NCBI RefSeq assembly: GCF_009903625.1
Contig: NZ_CP047569.1
Location: forward strand, 4,193,501-4,257,500
Length of the DNA stretch: 64,000 nucleotides
Direction of reading: 5' to 3'
Source of the DNA: Microbulbifer sp. ALW1
Lineage (GTDB): Bacteria > Pseudomonadota > Gammaproteobacteria > Pseudomonadales > Cellvibrionaceae
The notes below the pieces were generated by a model that did not search any database, was not told the origin of the DNA, and worked only from the letters and a program-made list of their open reading frames with translations. A program made the translations under genes and the position numbers. Shown here piece after piece: positions 50,560-61,034 of this stretch. Position 1 is the stretch's first letter. Each line of letters opens with the position of its first letter.

Positions 50560-52143
50560 TTAGTGTTCCCGCGTCGCGTAGAAGCGAACGTCGGGGTAAC
50601 GCTCTTCCGCGAGTTGCAGGTTCACGCGGGTCGGTGCCAGATAGGTCAGGTGACCGGAGCCATCCATTGCCAGATTGATGCTGGCCTTGCGCTTGAAGTT
50701 TTCCAGCTCCTTGACGCTGTCGCTGTCGACCCAACGCGCGGTATTCACATTGACGTTTTCGTATATGGCTTCCACCTTGTACTCGTCTTTCAGACGGTAA
50801 GCCACCACTTCAAACTGCAGCACCCCCACGGCGCCAACGATGATGTCGTTGTTATCCAGTGGGAAAAATACCTGGGTGGAGCCCTCTTCCGACAACTGCT
50901 GCAGGCCTTTCTGCAGCTGTTTCAGTTTCAATGGGTCCTTCAGGCGAATTCGGCGGAACAGCTCCGGGGCAAAGTTGGGAATCCCGGTAAACTTGAGGCT
51001 CTCACCTTCGGTGAACGCATCGCCAATCTGGATGGTGCCGTGATTGTGCAGGCCGATGATATCGCCGGCAATCGCCTCTTCTACATGGCTGCGGTCGCCG
51101 GCCATAAAAGTTACCGCATCGGCGATCTTCACATCTTTGCCGAGGCGCACATGTTTCATCTTCATACCACGGCTATAGGTTCCGGAGCAGACGCGCATAA
51201 ATGCGATGCGGTCCCGGTGCTTCGGGTCCATGTTTGCCTGGATCTTGAACACGAAACCGCTGAACTTGTCTTCACCGGGCTCGACAATGCGCTCGTTGGT
51301 CTCCCGCGACTGCGGGCCCGGGGCCCACTCGACAAAACCATCCAGCATTTCGCGCACACCGAAATTGCCCAGTGCGGTGCCGAAAAATACCGGTGTCAGC
51401 TTGCCTTCCCGGTACTCGTCCAGGTCAAACTCATGGGTAGCGCCGCGCACCAGGTCGATTTCCTCGCGGATATCGTCGGCGTACTCGCCCAGCAGCGCGG
51501 TCGCCTCATCGGAGTCCAGCCCCTGGATCTGAATATCATCCGGGATGGTGTGCCCCTGGCCCTGTTTAAACACATGGATGATGTCGGTGTACAGGTTGTA
51601 CACGCCCTTGAATTGCTTGCCGGAACCCAGTGGCCAGTTGATCGGCGCCGCCTTGATATTCAGTACTTCTTCAATCTCGTCCATCACCTCGATGGGATCG
51701 CGGATATCCCGGTCCAGCTTGTTGATAAACGACAGAATGGGTGTGGTGCGCAGGCGGCAGACGTTCATCAGCTTGATGGTGCGGTCCTCGACACCCTTGG
51801 CGCCATCGATGACCATCAACGCGGAGTCCACCGCGGTCAGTACCCGGTAGGTGTCTTCCGAGAAGTCCTCGTGCCCCGGGGTATCCAGCAGGTTGACCAC
51901 CCGCTGCTTGTAGGGGAACTGCATCACGGAGGAGGTCACGGAGATTCCCCGCTCCTGCTCCATGGTCATCCAGTCCGAGCGCGCATGGGGGCCCTTCTTG
52001 CCCTTTACCGAGCCCGCCAGCTGAATGGCATTCCCGAACAACAGCAGTTTCTCGGTCACCGTGGTCTTACCGGCGTCCGGGTGGGAAATGATGGCAAAGG
52101 TACGGCGGCCGTTGATGCCCGCCAGATTTGAAGACTGACCCAT
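50560..52143 (-). CDS. prfC: Peptide chain release factor 3
   Basis: The 527-residue GTPase recycles RF1/RF2 from the ribosome after peptide release. Motifs: G1 '[16 protein letters not shown]', G3 '[16 protein letters not shown]', G4 'NKLDRD' and a C-terminal EF-G-like tail with '[20 protein letters not shown]'. Length matches E. coli RF3 (529). It is divergent from the aminopeptidase gene across about 150 bp. Confidence 0.97.
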   Translation of the reverse strand: MGQSSNLAGINGRRTFAIISHPDAGKTTVTEKLLLFGNAIQLAGSVKGKKGPHARSDWMTMEQERGISVTSSVMQFPYKQRVVNLLDTPGHEDFSEDTYRVLTAVDSALMVIDGAKGVEDRTIKLMNVCRLRTTPILSFINKLDRDIRDPIEVMDEIEEVLNIKAAPINWPLGSGKQFKGVYNLYTDIIHVFKQGQGHTIPDDIQIQGLDSDEATALLGEYADDIREEIDLVRGATHEFDLDEYREGKLTPVFFGTALGNFGVREMLDGFVEWAPGPQSRETNERIVEPGEDKFSGFVFKIQANMDPKHRDRIAFMRVCSGTYSRGMKMKHVRLGKDVKIADAVTFMAGDRSHVEEAIAGDIIGLHNHGTIQIGDAFTEGESLKFTGIPNFAPELFRRIRLKDPLKLKQLQKGLQQLSEEGSTQVFFPLDNNDIIVGAVGVLQFEVVAYRLKDEYKVEAIYENVNVNTARWVDSDSVKELENFKRKASINLAMDGSGHLTYLAPTRVNLQLAEERYPDVRFYATREH

Positions 52144-52296
52144 AATGCAACTTGAGACTGGATAAAAAACAGGCGCGCATTATACACGTCTGTCGCCGCG
52201 GAATCGCTGGAAATGGTGAATTCAGCAGCCTAGACTGCGGCTACTTTGCGACCCGGCCAGCGGGGTCACCACAGATCTTCGAGCAGGAGGTGAATA

Positions 52297-54071
52297 GTGA
52301 GTCAGGAACGTTTGGAAGCACTGCAGCGGGCACTCGCACAACAGCAGGTCCAGGGCTTCCTGGTACCGCGCTGCGATGAGTACCAGAACGAGTATGTACC
52401 CGCCGCGGATGAGCGCCTCGCCTGGCTCACCGGTTTTACCGGCTCTGCCGGTCTCGCCGCCGTTGCCCACGACCGCACCGGCCTGTTCGTGGACGGCCGC
52501 TATACCATTCAGGCGGAGCAGGAGATCGGCAGCCAACCCATTGAGCAGCGGACGCTGACACCTGTGGATATCGGCAACTGGTTGAGTGAAGCCCTCAAGG
52601 AAGGAGATGCGCTCGGTTACGACCCGCGTCTGCATACCGAGCCGGGTTTGGCGCCATTGAAGAAGCGACTGCAAGAGTGTGGTATTCAGTTACGCGCACT
52701 GGAAACCAACCCTATCGACGGCATTTGGGAAAATCGTCCCGCCACTCCCTGCGGCAGCGCACGCCCGCACCCGCAGACCTTTACCGGAGAGGATTCCGCC
52801 AGCAAACGCCAGCGTATTGCCGAGCAGCTCAGGGCCAAAAAACAAGACGCCCTGTGGCTAGCCAATCCGGAAGTCTGCGCCTGGCTGTTTAATATTCGCG
52901 GCAGCGATATCCCCCACCTACCCGTCGCCCTCTCAATGGGTTTCCTGTACCACGATGGCACGGCCACCCTGTACCTGGCGGAACAAGCCACCAGCGACGC
53001 CCTGCGCCAGCACCTGGGCCACGATGTGGAGATCGTCAGCGATAAATCCGCACTGTTTGCCGCCGCCGAGCGCCAGCATGTGCAGCAGGTGTGGGCTGAT
53101 CCACTACTCACCAACTGCTGGACCCTGTACCAGCTCAGTAACCGGGAAATTCAGATACTGCAGGAACGCGATCCCATCACCAGTGCCAAGGCCGTGAAAA
53201 ACAGCGTTGAACTGGAAGGTAGCCGCGCAGCCCATATTCGCGATGGTGCCGCACTGTGCGAATTTCTTGCGGAATTACCCGGCGCGGTTGTCGGGGATAA
53301 TTTTGGCGAACTGGAAGCGGTAAAGCTGCTGCGGGAAAAACGCGAGCAGCGGGAAGGGTTCACCGACGACAGCTTTGATTCCATTTCCGGCTACCGCGGC
53401 AACGGTGCCATAGTGCATTACCGGGTCACACCGGAATCCAGCCTGCCCATGACTACCGAAGGTATCTACCTGATCGACTCGGGGGGCAGTACCCGGATGG
53501 CACCACTGACGTCACCCGCACCGTGGCACTGGGCGACTTCCCGACACCGGCGAAAGATCACTTTACCCGGGTATTGAAGGGCCATATTGCCATTGCCAGT
53601 TTGCGCTTCCCTACCGGTACCTGCGGCGAACAGATCGACGCCTTCGCGCGCAAGTCTCTATGGGATGCAGGTCTGGATTATGCCCACGGTACCGGTCACG
53701 GTGTCGGCAGTTTTCTCAGCGTGCACGAAGGGCCACAGCGCATTGGCAAGGCAAATAGCAATGTCGCCCTTGAAGCCGGCATGATTGTCTCCAACGAGCC
53801 GGGGTTTTACCTGACGGGCGAATATGGCATCCGCATTGAGAACCTGATCTTTGTGAAGGAAAGTGCGAAATATACGGGCTTTTTAGAATTTGAAGAGCTG
53901 ACGCTGGCACCGATTGACCGGCAACTGATTGAGCCTGCCTTATTGGACGATGCGGAATTGGACTGGCTGAACCGCTACCACCAGAAAGTACGGGATACCC
54001 TGATGCCACTGGTGAATGAGAAAACGCAAGCGTGGCTGCAAGCTGCCACCCAACCCATCCAGCGCCGTTGA
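52297..54071 (+). pseudogene. M24-family aminopeptidase P with a single-base frameshift
   Basis: Two frames together encode one Xaa-Pro aminopeptidase of about 590 residues. The first (52297-53577) covers the N-terminal domain and the start of the catalytic domain, up to 'EGIYLIDSGG'. The second (from within 53523) continues with 'ALGDFPTPAKDHFTRVL', 'GTGHGVGSFLSVHEGP' and 'SNEPGFYL'. The break is at a G6 run (53481-53486); one more G would restore 'DSGGQYPDGTTDVTRT', which includes a metal-binding Asp. It is therefore a recent pseudogene, a homopolymer sequencing error, or less likely a programmed shift. An ideal AGGAGG precedes the GTG start. Confidence 0.85.
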
Positions 54072-54077
54072 TTTGCG

Positions 54078-55094
54078 CTACTGCGGTCCTGCCAGCTGCG
54101 GAGGTTTTTGCAAAAACGGCAGCAACTCCGCCAACACCCGCCGGCTGACCTCAGGCTCCAATGCGTGCCCCATTCCCGCAACCGCTACAAACTGCGCACC
54201 ACGGATTTTTGCCGCGGTGTCGCGCCCGTGGTCGATGGGAAGCAGCGGGTCCGCTTCGCCGTGAATCACCAGCGTAGGTGCGGCGATTTCTTCCAGTAAC
54301 CGGGACCTATCGCCACTGGCGAGAATCGCCAGAAATTGCCGCACTACCCCATCTTCATATGTGCCCCGATTCAGCACACGCCCGGCCAATTGCCTGGCGT
54401 AACCTTCACTGAAATATTCCGGAGAGCCGATAGTGCGGGCAATCAAAACCCGGTTGGCCAGCTGCTGCTCCCGGCTCAATCCGGATTCCGCCCCTTTGGA
54501 CATTGCGGCAATGGCTTCGCGTTTCGGCTCTGCCAATCCTGGCGCCCCAGAGCTGGACATAATGGAAGTGAAACTAATCACCCGCTGTGGATATCCCGCT
54601 ACCAATACCTGGGCAATCATGCCGCCCATGGAAGCACCTACAATATGAGCGCGCTCGATATTCAGTGCGTCCAGTACACCAATGGCATCTCCCGCCATAT
54701 CTTCAAGAGTGTAAGCAGGCTCCGGTGTAAAGCCTACCCTGTTCCGCACCAGCGCCCACCACACCGGTGGCGCGGATAGCTGGTAATACTTTTGCGACAG
54801 GCCAGCGTCACGATTATCCAGCAGTACAACACGATAGCCCTGATCCAGCAGGCCCTGCACCAGGGTATCGCCCCAGTGCAGCATCTGTGCGCCGAGGCCC
54901 ATGATCAGCAGTACTGTTTCCGATTCATCTTGCGACTCGCCACCGGCGGGGTGCATATCCTGAAATGCGATGGCGGTATCGTTGACCGTCGTAAAGTGAA
55001 TCGGGTAGCGGTCAAACGGGCTTTCCTGTGCGTGTATCGGCCACACAGAAAGAGCCAGCAATATCAGTAACCAGCGGCCAAACATTTTCATCAC
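54078..55094 (-). CDS. Exported alpha/beta hydrolase
   Basis: The 338-residue product has a signal peptide and an alpha/beta hydrolase fold with the nucleophile Ser in 'GASMGGMIAQ'. The oxyanion region is 'IMGLGAQMLHWGDTL', the acid region 'HGEADPLLPID' and the His 'GMGHAL'. The substrate is unknown; such proteins are often esterases. A start at 55094 (ATGATG) follows GGAAAG, immediately preceded by a 13-bp tandem repeat (55101-55175). It is convergent with the aminopeptidase gene. Confidence 0.88.
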   Translation of the reverse strand: MMKMFGRWLLILLALSVWPIHAQESPFDRYPIHFTTVNDTAIAFQDMHPAGGESQDESETVLLIMGLGAQMLHWGDTLVQGLLDQGYRVVLLDNRDAGLSQKYYQLSAPPVWWALVRNRVGFTPEPAYTLEDMAGDAIGVLDALNIERAHIVGASMGGMIAQVLVAGYPQRVISFTSIMSSSGAPGLAEPKREAIAAMSKGAESGLSREQQLANRVLIARTIGSPEYFSEGYARQLAGRVLNRGTYEDGVVRQFLAILASGDRSRLLEEIAAPTLVIHGEADPLLPIDHGRDTAAKIRGAQFVAVAGMGHALEPEVSRRVLAELLPFLQKPPQLAGPQ

Positions 55095-55100
55095 TTTCCA

Positions 55101-55175
55101 CTCACAGTCTTAACTCACAGTCTTAACTCACAGTCTTAACTCACAGTCTTAACTCGCAGACTTAACTCGCAGTCG
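55101..55175. repeat. 13-bp tandem repeat CTCACAGTCTTAA, about 5.8 copies
   Basis: Four exact units (55101-55152), a fifth with two changes (CTCGCAGACTTAA, 55153-55165) and a partial sixth (55166-55175) fill the gap between the hydrolase start and the MATE stop. Such tandem arrays can gain or lose units by slippage, which would change the distance between the MATE stop and the hydrolase RBS. Confidence 0.85.
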
Positions 55176-55177
55176 CC

Positions 55178-56551
55178 TCACTTTGCTGCCACGGCATCCA
55201 GCTCAGCCCCGCGCTCACCGAGGTATCGACGCAACCACCACCAAGACACAGCGCCCAGTACCAGGTTGGAAATCACAGTAGCCACGAACAAACCCTGGAT
55301 TCCCCAGAATCTATTACCGAGCCACGCCAGTGGCAGGTAGAACCCCAGCACCCGCAGGAATGAAATCAGTGTTGCGGGCAAAGGATGCCCCAGTCCATTG
55401 AACGCCGCATTGGCAGACATGACAAACCCGTAGCCCGCATAGCTGATTGGCACCAGGCAGAGGTAGGCCACCGCAACCGCGAGTACCTCGGGAGAATCAC
55501 TGAACAGGGACGCCACCGGACCGCCGAGCAACCAGAGCAGTACGGCAAGCCCAACCCCAAAGAATATGCAGAAGCGCGCCAGCACCGATATGGTCAGCTG
55601 CAGGCGCTCATGTTTACCGGCCCCAAAGTTCTGCCCCATAAATGGCCCCACAACGGATGACAGCGCGTAAAACACAATCAGCGCGACCGGCTCGATACGC
55701 AGGGCAATCCCTAACCCCGCAACCGCATCTGCACCGTGTGCAGCGACCAGTGCCACTACCACGCCACCGGACATGGGAATAATCACATTGGTCGCCATCG
55801 CCGGTAGCCCAACGGCCAGCAAGGTTCGCCAGGAACTCTTAAGTTGCGACCAGCGCCAGCTGGGTAGCGCAAGGATTTGTTCGCGACGAACCAGTATGTA
55901 CAACGCAATGGCAAAACTGAGACCGCGCGCGATGACCGTCGCCAGCGCCGCCCCCTGTAGTTCCAGGCGCGGAAAACCAAGGAGACCGAAAATCAGTAAC
56001 GGATCGAGCACCAAATTAAAAAATGCAACGGCCATCATAATGCGCCCGGTCACGGCGCTGTTGCCAATGGCACGCAAGGCCGACAACGCCACCATCGGAA
56101 CAACGGCAAATACCGCCCCCAGGTACCAGGGCACCATATAGTCTGCAATAAGCGGTATCAGCGATTTTTCAGCGCCAAGCAGATGGAATAGCGGTTCAAT
56201 GGTCATCAGCCCGGCGCAACTCACCACTACAGCAATCAACGTGGCCAGCAGTGCGCCATCTGACACCAGTCGACGCACCTGCTTCATATCTCCCGCCCCG
56301 TAGGCCCGCGCTACTGCAGAGGAAGTGCCAGCGCCAAGGCCGATAGCCAGTGCATTGATCACCATCACCACAGGAAAGGTAAAACTCATGGCCGCCAATG
56401 GCCTGCTACCCAACTGGGCAACGAAATAGGTATCCACCACATTGAAGGACATGGTGGCGAGAATTCCCCAGACCATGGGCAGGGCCAGGCGACGCAGGTG
56501 GCCCGCTACTGGACCTTCAAGCAGGGAGGGTTGGCTACGATGAGTTGGCAT
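55178..56551 (-). CDS. MATE-family efflux transporter (NorM/DinF-like)
   Basis: The 457-residue product has about twelve transmembrane helices and MATE motifs ('ALPMVWGILATMSFNVVDTY', 'SVVGPFMGQNFGAGKHERL'). The family exports cationic or hydrophobic compounds using Na+ or H+. It is upstream of the hydrolase on the same strand, separated by the 13-bp repeat array. Substrate is unknown. Confidence 0.92.
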   Translation of the reverse strand: MPTHRSQPSLLEGPVAGHLRRLALPMVWGILATMSFNVVDTYFVAQLGSRPLAAMSFTFPVVMVINALAIGLGAGTSSAVARAYGAGDMKQVRRLVSDGALLATLIAVVVSCAGLMTIEPLFHLLGAEKSLIPLIADYMVPWYLGAVFAVVPMVALSALRAIGNSAVTGRIMMAVAFFNLVLDPLLIFGLLGFPRLELQGAALATVIARGLSFAIALYILVRREQILALPSWRWSQLKSSWRTLLAVGLPAMATNVIIPMSGGVVVALVAAHGADAVAGLGIALRIEPVALIVFYALSSVVGPFMGQNFGAGKHERLQLTISVLARFCIFFGVGLAVLLWLLGGPVASLFSDSPEVLAVAVAYLCLVPISYAGYGFVMSANAAFNGLGHPLPATLISFLRVLGFYLPLAWLGNRFWGIQGLFVATVISNLVLGAVSWWWLRRYLGERGAELDAVAAK

Positions 56552-56636
56552 GATGTATCCGGCGTGCCTGAAAGGCGGAATGGGGTTACTGCGATTGCAT
56601 CAATGTTAAATGCATCAAAATCGGTAGAGCTGCGAC

Positions 56637-57128
56637 CTACAATATCAGACTCATCAACAGCGCGTCTTCCCGGCTACCATCCGCCTTCGGATAATAGTTT
56701 TTTCGGCGGCCGTCTTCGGAAAACCCGAGCTTGTGATAGAGCCCGCGCGCCGGGCGGTTGGATGCACGCACTTCAAGCAGCACACGTGCAATATCCTCCG
56801 GAAGCTGTTCCAGCACCTGCTGCAGCAGGTGGGCGCCCAGGCCGCGGCGGCGCCACTGGGGTGCGACCGCAACATCGAGAATTTCCACTTCATCGAAGAC
56901 CAGGCTGGTTACACAGCAGGCCGCAATCTGCCCTTCCTTCGCACGTAACACCCAACATGTATGACCGGAATTCAGGCTGTCCCGGTACTGGCCGGCGCTC
57001 CACGGGTGGCTATGGGCATTGCGAGCCAGTGCCGCCAGGTCATTGCAGTCGGCGATATCCGCGCGCGCGAAGGTGAATTCCGGCACAGGTCCAGAGTCGG
57101 GAGTCAGCTCAGAAGAAGATGGAGTCAC
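56637..57128 (-). CDS. rimI: Ribosomal-protein-S18-alanine N-acetyltransferase
   Basis: The 163-residue GNAT protein has 'HPWSAGQYRDSL' at the N-terminus, acetyl-CoA motif A 'VAPQWRRRGLGAHLLQQVL' and 'LEVRASNRPARGLYHKLGF'. RimI acetylates the N-terminus of ribosomal protein S18. The apparent start is GTG with no strong RBS; other starts inside the N-terminal tail are possible. It lies 36 bp downstream of a HolD-like gene, the same order as holD-rimI in E. coli and Pseudomonas. Confidence 0.93.
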   Translation of the reverse strand: MTPSSSELTPDSGPVPEFTFARADIADCNDLAALARNAHSHPWSAGQYRDSLNSGHTCWVLRAKEGQIAACCVTSLVFDEVEILDVAVAPQWRRRGLGAHLLQQVLEQLPEDIARVLLEVRASNRPARGLYHKLGFSEDGRRKNYYPKADGSREDALLMSLIL

Positions 57129-57164
57129 AGGGGATTACCGCGATCGGCCAGAATTGAAGAAAGC

Positions 57165-57983
57165 TTAGCGGCGGGTCTGCTCGGGGTAGAGCCTGCGCAA
57201 TTGCTGCCATAGCGCACGCTTGCGCGCCGGTTCCGTGAGCAGCTCCGTGAGGCTCGGCATGGCAACCACAGGCACCCCTTGCCAGTCGACAACCGCGTCA
57301 TCCAGAGCCACCGGGGCGCAATAGTCCTGGGCCTGCTGCCCCATCAACCAGATGGATTTGACTGGCTTTCGCGCACAGGCAGCCTCCAGCCAGCTACTGC
57401 AAGTATCGCGGGCATCGGCCGCATCGGCTGCGGTGGCGAAAGGGTTTTCAGCCAGTGGCCACTTGAGCTTGTCCCGCCGGGTCTCCAGCTGATGCCAACC
57501 CAGCGCGCGCGCAATGTTGCCAAATAGCGATTCCACCGGTAGTGCCAGGCCCGGCTCGCGGCTATCGACCGCCAGCAGCTCCTCACCCAACCACCAGCAG
57601 CTCAACACGAAAGGCTTGATGCTTTGCTGGGGCGGGGCCACCGGGGTGGCTTTCGAAGGGGCTGCAGCAACCCTGGTCTCGGTAGTGATACTGCCGATGA
57701 CTCGGCTGACATCCGGGGAAGGTTTTGCCGAAATTTCCGGGGTTGGCTCCGCGGCAGAAATAACCTGCTCCCGGCCAGCATTTATCAAACTGGCCTTTTC
57801 CGGCGCAATGTCCGCGCCGATGGCAGCCATCACTGCCGCCGCCGGCGCAACCTCAGGAATATCTTCCACTGGCGGCGGCAGCGGCGCCTGTCGCGGTTCC
57901 GGCGCCTGCGGCAGGCGGAAACGCGGCATATAACTGGTAACACCCAGTGCCGTTAAATATTCCGTCCGCTGCAGTTCGTTCAC
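57165..57983 (-). CDS. holD: HolD-like protein (DNA polymerase III psi subunit candidate) with a UDG-like domain
   Basis: The 272-residue product starts 'MNELQRTEYLTALGVTSYMP', like the N-terminus of E. coli HolD ('LQQLGITQW'), which binds the clamp loader. A disordered Pro/Ala-rich region (about 25-130) follows. The C-terminal part resembles a uracil-DNA-glycosylase fold ('LFGNIARALGW', 'CSSWLEAAC', 'VAMPSLTELLTEPARKRALW'), but the catalytic His-Pro is changed to Met-Pro. Psi is known to have a UDG-like fold in E. coli and is larger in Pseudomonas. The start is GTG. Its place upstream of rimI supports the call. Confidence 0.72.
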   Translation of the reverse strand: MNELQRTEYLTALGVTSYMPRFRLPQAPEPRQAPLPPPVEDIPEVAPAAAVMAAIGADIAPEKASLINAGREQVISAAEPTPEISAKPSPDVSRVIGSITTETRVAAAPSKATPVAPPQQSIKPFVLSCWWLGEELLAVDSREPGLALPVESLFGNIARALGWHQLETRRDKLKWPLAENPFATAADAADARDTCSSWLEAACARKPVKSIWLMGQQAQDYCAPVALDDAVVDWQGVPVVAMPSLTELLTEPARKRALWQQLRRLYPEQTRR

Positions 57984-58014
57984 GCTTGCTCTGTCTCCAC
58001 TAGCCGTTGGTCAA

Positions 58015-59550
58015 TTATACGCCTTGCGGCTTGCTATTCTTGCTGGCGAGCAAGTTTAAAGCATCCAGGTACGCTTTTGCGGATGCGACCAAAATATCGG
58101 TATCCGCACCCACTCCGTTGACCAGTCGGCCATCGCGCTCAAGGCGCACCGTTACACTGCCCTGGGAGTCAGTACCCTGGGTTACCGCATTCACTGAATA
58201 GAGCTTCAGATCTGCATTGCTGCCGACTACGGACTCAATGGCCTTGAAGGTTGCGTCTACCGGGCCGCTACCTTCCGCGCTGCAGCTGCGGTTTTCGCCA
58301 TCGATAAGCAACTGCAGATGTGCCTGCGGGTTGCTACCGCTTTTGCTACGTACTTCCAGATCTGCCAGCTGGTAGTGCTCTACCGGGTCGGCGGCGCCGG
58401 AGATGAGTGACTGCAGGTCCTCATCAAAAATCTCGTGCTTTTTATCGGCGAGATCCTTGAAGCGCTGGAACAGCACATTGAATTCCGCCGGATCCGCAAA
58501 GCTGACGCCCAGCTCCTCGTAACGGGCTTTGACCGCTGCGCGTCCGGAGTGCTTGCCCAGCACCAGTCGGTTCTGTCCCCAGCCTACATCTTCTGCCCGC
58601 ATAATTTCGTAGGTCTCACGGTGCTTGAGGATACCATCCTGGTGGATACCGGATTCGTGGGCAAAAGCGTTAGCGCCAACAATCGCCTTGTTCGGCTGTA
58701 CCGGGAAACCGGTGATCGAAGAAACCAGACGCGACGTCGGCACAATGTGCGAGGTATCAATACGGGTTTCCACCGGGAACAAGTCCTGGCGAGTCCGCAC
58801 CGCCATCACTACCTCTTCCAACGAGGCATTGCCGGCCCGCTCGCCGAGGCCATTGATGGTGCATTCCACCTGCCGTACACCGTTCATCACTGCAGACAGG
58901 GAGTTGGCAACGGCAAGGCCCAGGTCGTTGTGGCAGTGCGTCGAGAAAATGGCCAGGTCGGAGTTAGGCACGTTTTCGATCACGCGCTTGAACATGGCAC
59001 CGTACTCGCTGGGCTCACCGTAGCCGACGGTATCCGGAATATTGATGGTACCGGCACCAGCCTTGATCACCGCCTCAATGATGCGGTACATGAATTCAGG
59101 CTCAGAGCGACTGCCGTCCTCGAGTGAAAATTCCACATCATCCGTAAATTGTCGCGCGGTTTTAACGGCTTCTACCGCCTGGCGCAGCACATCTTCTGGC
59201 TCCATCTGAAGCTTGTACTTCATATGAATCGGAGAGGTGGCAATGAATGTGTGGATACGCGCGGAATTTGCCTTCTTGAGCGCCTCACCAGCGCGAATGA
59301 TGTCCGGGCCAACGGCGCGAGCGAGGCCACATACGGTGGAATCCTTAATTGTCTCAGCGACCGCCTGAACTGCTTCAAAATCACCCTGACTGGCAATTGG
59401 AAATCCCGCTTCAATCACGTCCACCTTCATGCGCTCGAGCATGGTGGCAATGCGGATTTTTTCCTCTTTGGTCATGGATGCGCCGGGGCTTTGCTCACCG
59501 TCGCGCAGGGTAGTATCAAATATGACTAATTTATCTTTTTTAGTATTCAT
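58015..59550 (-). CDS. leuA: 2-isopropylmalate synthase
   Basis: The 511-residue enzyme condenses acetyl-CoA with 2-oxoisovalerate, the first committed step of leucine synthesis. Signatures are '[13 protein letters not shown]' at the N-terminus, metal-binding '[10 protein letters not shown]' and '[15 protein letters not shown]', plus a C-terminal regulatory domain (about 390-511) for leucine feedback. Length fits the E. coli-type LeuA. AGGAG lies 10 nt upstream of the ATG. The upstream 470 bp contain a possible promoter. Confidence 0.97.
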   Translation of the reverse strand: MNTKKDKLVIFDTTLRDGEQSPGASMTKEEKIRIATMLERMKVDVIEAGFPIASQGDFEAVQAVAETIKDSTVCGLARAVGPDIIRAGEALKKANSARIHTFIATSPIHMKYKLQMEPEDVLRQAVEAVKTARQFTDDVEFSLEDGSRSEPEFMYRIIEAVIKAGAGTINIPDTVGYGEPSEYGAMFKRVIENVPNSDLAIFSTHCHNDLGLAVANSLSAVMNGVRQVECTINGLGERAGNASLEEVVMAVRTRQDLFPVETRIDTSHIVPTSRLVSSITGFPVQPNKAIVGANAFAHESGIHQDGILKHRETYEIMRAEDVGWGQNRLVLGKHSGRAAVKARYEELGVSFADPAEFNVLFQRFKDLADKKHEIFDEDLQSLISGAADPVEHYQLADLEVRSKSGSNPQAHLQLLIDGENRSCSAEGSGPVDATFKAIESVVGSNADLKLYSVNAVTQGTDSQGSVTVRLERDGRLVNGVGADTDILVASAKAYLDALNLLASKNSKPQGV

Positions 59551-60021
59551 GAGGGCTCTTCTCCTAGTCTGGCCCGAGGCTAAACAGCGGTAACGCCGCT
59601 GTCTATGCGCTGCTCAAATTAAGTACGGAATTCTGTAGAGAGGTATGGGGATAAAATTATATGCCGCGAAGGGGCAGTCGTAGCAGGCGCGCTAGTAGTA
59701 GGGGAGCAGCGGAGATCGCAATCTCAGAGAAGGAGTTTGAAGCTATAGGTCCGGTGGATTGTTTTCCCCGGACCTGCACTATCGAGTCGATTGGGATAGT
59801 GGAGAACATGGCTGCCGCTTTAATAATTTCGGTTGAAAGAATAGTAGGGTGAAATTGCCCACTGGCATTTCACCGCCCACCCCGGGGTTAACACCGGGAC
59901 AGACGCGCAAACTATAAGCCGCAGAGCAGACTGAAATCAACACTCATCCTATTTTTAAAGGTAAACCAGAACATATAGACAAAACTTGATTCTCAATAAG
60001 TAAAAATACTAGATGATCATC
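59551..60021. other. Region upstream of leuA
   Basis: On the minus strand a TATAAT occurs at 59656-59661, about 105 bp before leuA, with no convincing -35. A short hairpin CAGCGG/CCGCTG (59585-59601) lies near the leuA RBS. I looked for a leucine-rich leader peptide and did not find one. A plus-strand frame at 59661-59852 is low complexity, without an RBS. Confidence 0.5.
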
Positions 60022-60522
60022 CTAATTTTTAATATTAGCCTGCAGCGCATCCAGTAATACCCAGAGCTCCCGGTGCAAGGCAGATAGGCGTTCGGGCGCC
60101 ACAGCCAACTGGCCGAGCGCAGCCTCTCTCCATACCTTCACTTTGGACTCCAGACCCCGCCCGGTATCTGTGATTGAAACCAGTGTCACTCGCTCATCCG
60201 CAACCCCTCGCCGGCGGGTCAAAAGATTTTGCATTTCCATACGCTTCAGCAATGGTGTCAGCGTGCCGGAATCTAACATCAGAGACTCACCGAGCGCGCT
60301 AACCGTCCACGCGTCCGACGGTTTACCCTCCCTGCCCCACTGCCAAAGTAATAGCAGCACCAGGTATTGTGGATAAGTGATTCCGAGCTCACGCAGCATC
60401 GGCTGGTAAGCCCGGGTCATTGCTCGGGAGCTGGCATAGAGCGCGAAACACAGCTGCCGATCCAAGCTCAACGGCTCACTGTGTTCGCCACCACTTTTTT
60501 GGGGGGTACCAGGTCGACTCAA
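60022..60522 (-). CDS. MarR-family regulator, OhrR-like organic peroxide sensor
   Basis: The 166-residue product has the OhrR-type N-terminal segment 'DRQLCFALYASSRAMTRAYQ' with the reactive Cys. A winged helix follows: 'LGITYPQYLVLLLLWQWG', 'LDSGTLTPLLKRMEMQNLLT' and 'DERVTLVSITDTGRGL'. OhrR represses peroxide-detoxification genes until its Cys is oxidised. The start overlaps the stop of the upstream glutathione peroxidase gene (TTGA, a TTG start), though an internal start is possible. A candidate operator lies at 61035-61056. Confidence 0.88.
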   Translation of the reverse strand: MSRPGTPQKSGGEHSEPLSLDRQLCFALYASSRAMTRAYQPMLRELGITYPQYLVLLLLWQWGREGKPSDAWTVSALGESLMLDSGTLTPLLKRMEMQNLLTRRRGVADERVTLVSITDTGRGLESKVKVWREAALGQLAVAPERLSALHRELWVLLDALQANIKN

Positions 60523-60998
60523 AGTAGCTTCTCTACCGCTGTAGCCAGTGCTTCTGGTTTATCCTTGGGTGCAAAGCGATTCACAACCTCGCCATTTCGG
60601 TTCACCAGGAATTTAGTGAAATTCCACTTGACCCCTTCAGTGCCGAGTATTCCGGGCGCGGCCTTTTTCAGGTGCGTAAACAACGGGTGAGCCTGCTCAC
60701 CATTCACATCCAGTTTTGCATAGACCGGAAAGCTCACGCCAAAATTCAGGCTACAGAACTCCTGGATTTCACTATCACTGCCAGGCTCCTGCTTTCCAAA
60801 CTGATTGCAGGGAAAACCCAGGACCATAAATCCCCGGTCCTGATAGTCGCGATACAGATCTTCCAGCCCCTGGTATTGAGGCGTGAAACCGCATTTGCTT
60901 GCGGTATTTACAATCAGCAATACCTTCCCTTTGTGCTCTTCCAATGTGGTGGGCGTACCATCCGCGGTCTGTAGGGGGATTGAATATAAATCTGTCAT
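60519..60998 (-). CDS. Glutathione peroxidase family protein
   Basis: The 159-residue product contains the catalytic Cys in 'NTASKCGFTPQY', 'GFPCNQFGKQEPG' (Gln) and 'WNFTKFLVNRNGEV' (Trp, Asn). It reduces hydroperoxides with thioredoxin or glutathione. The ATG at 60998 has GGAGGAG 7 nt upstream; a frame start at 61097 would add 33 unlikely residues. It forms an operon with the OhrR-like gene, overlapping by 4 bp, and is preceded by a candidate OhrR operator. Confidence 0.94.
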   Translation of the reverse strand: MTDLYSIPLQTADGTPTTLEEHKGKVLLIVNTASKCGFTPQYQGLEDLYRDYQDRGFMVLGFPCNQFGKQEPGSDSEIQEFCSLNFGVSFPVYAKLDVNGEQAHPLFTHLKKAAPGILGTEGVKWNFTKFLVNRNGEVVNRFAPKDKPEALATAVEKLL

Positions 60999-61034
60999 TT
61001 TGAAACTCCTCCAAAGTGCATTTTCCACAACTAT

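Noticed and set aside
50548..52131. 527-residue plus-strand frame opposite prfC
   Set aside because: Same length but antisense to prfC; no RBS or signature, so a shadow.
59661..59852. Plus-strand 63-residue frame upstream of leuA
   Set aside because: No RBS, low-complexity Arg/Ser opening, and it overlaps the leuA promoter region; it does not look like a leader peptide, because it is on the other strand and not Leu-rich.
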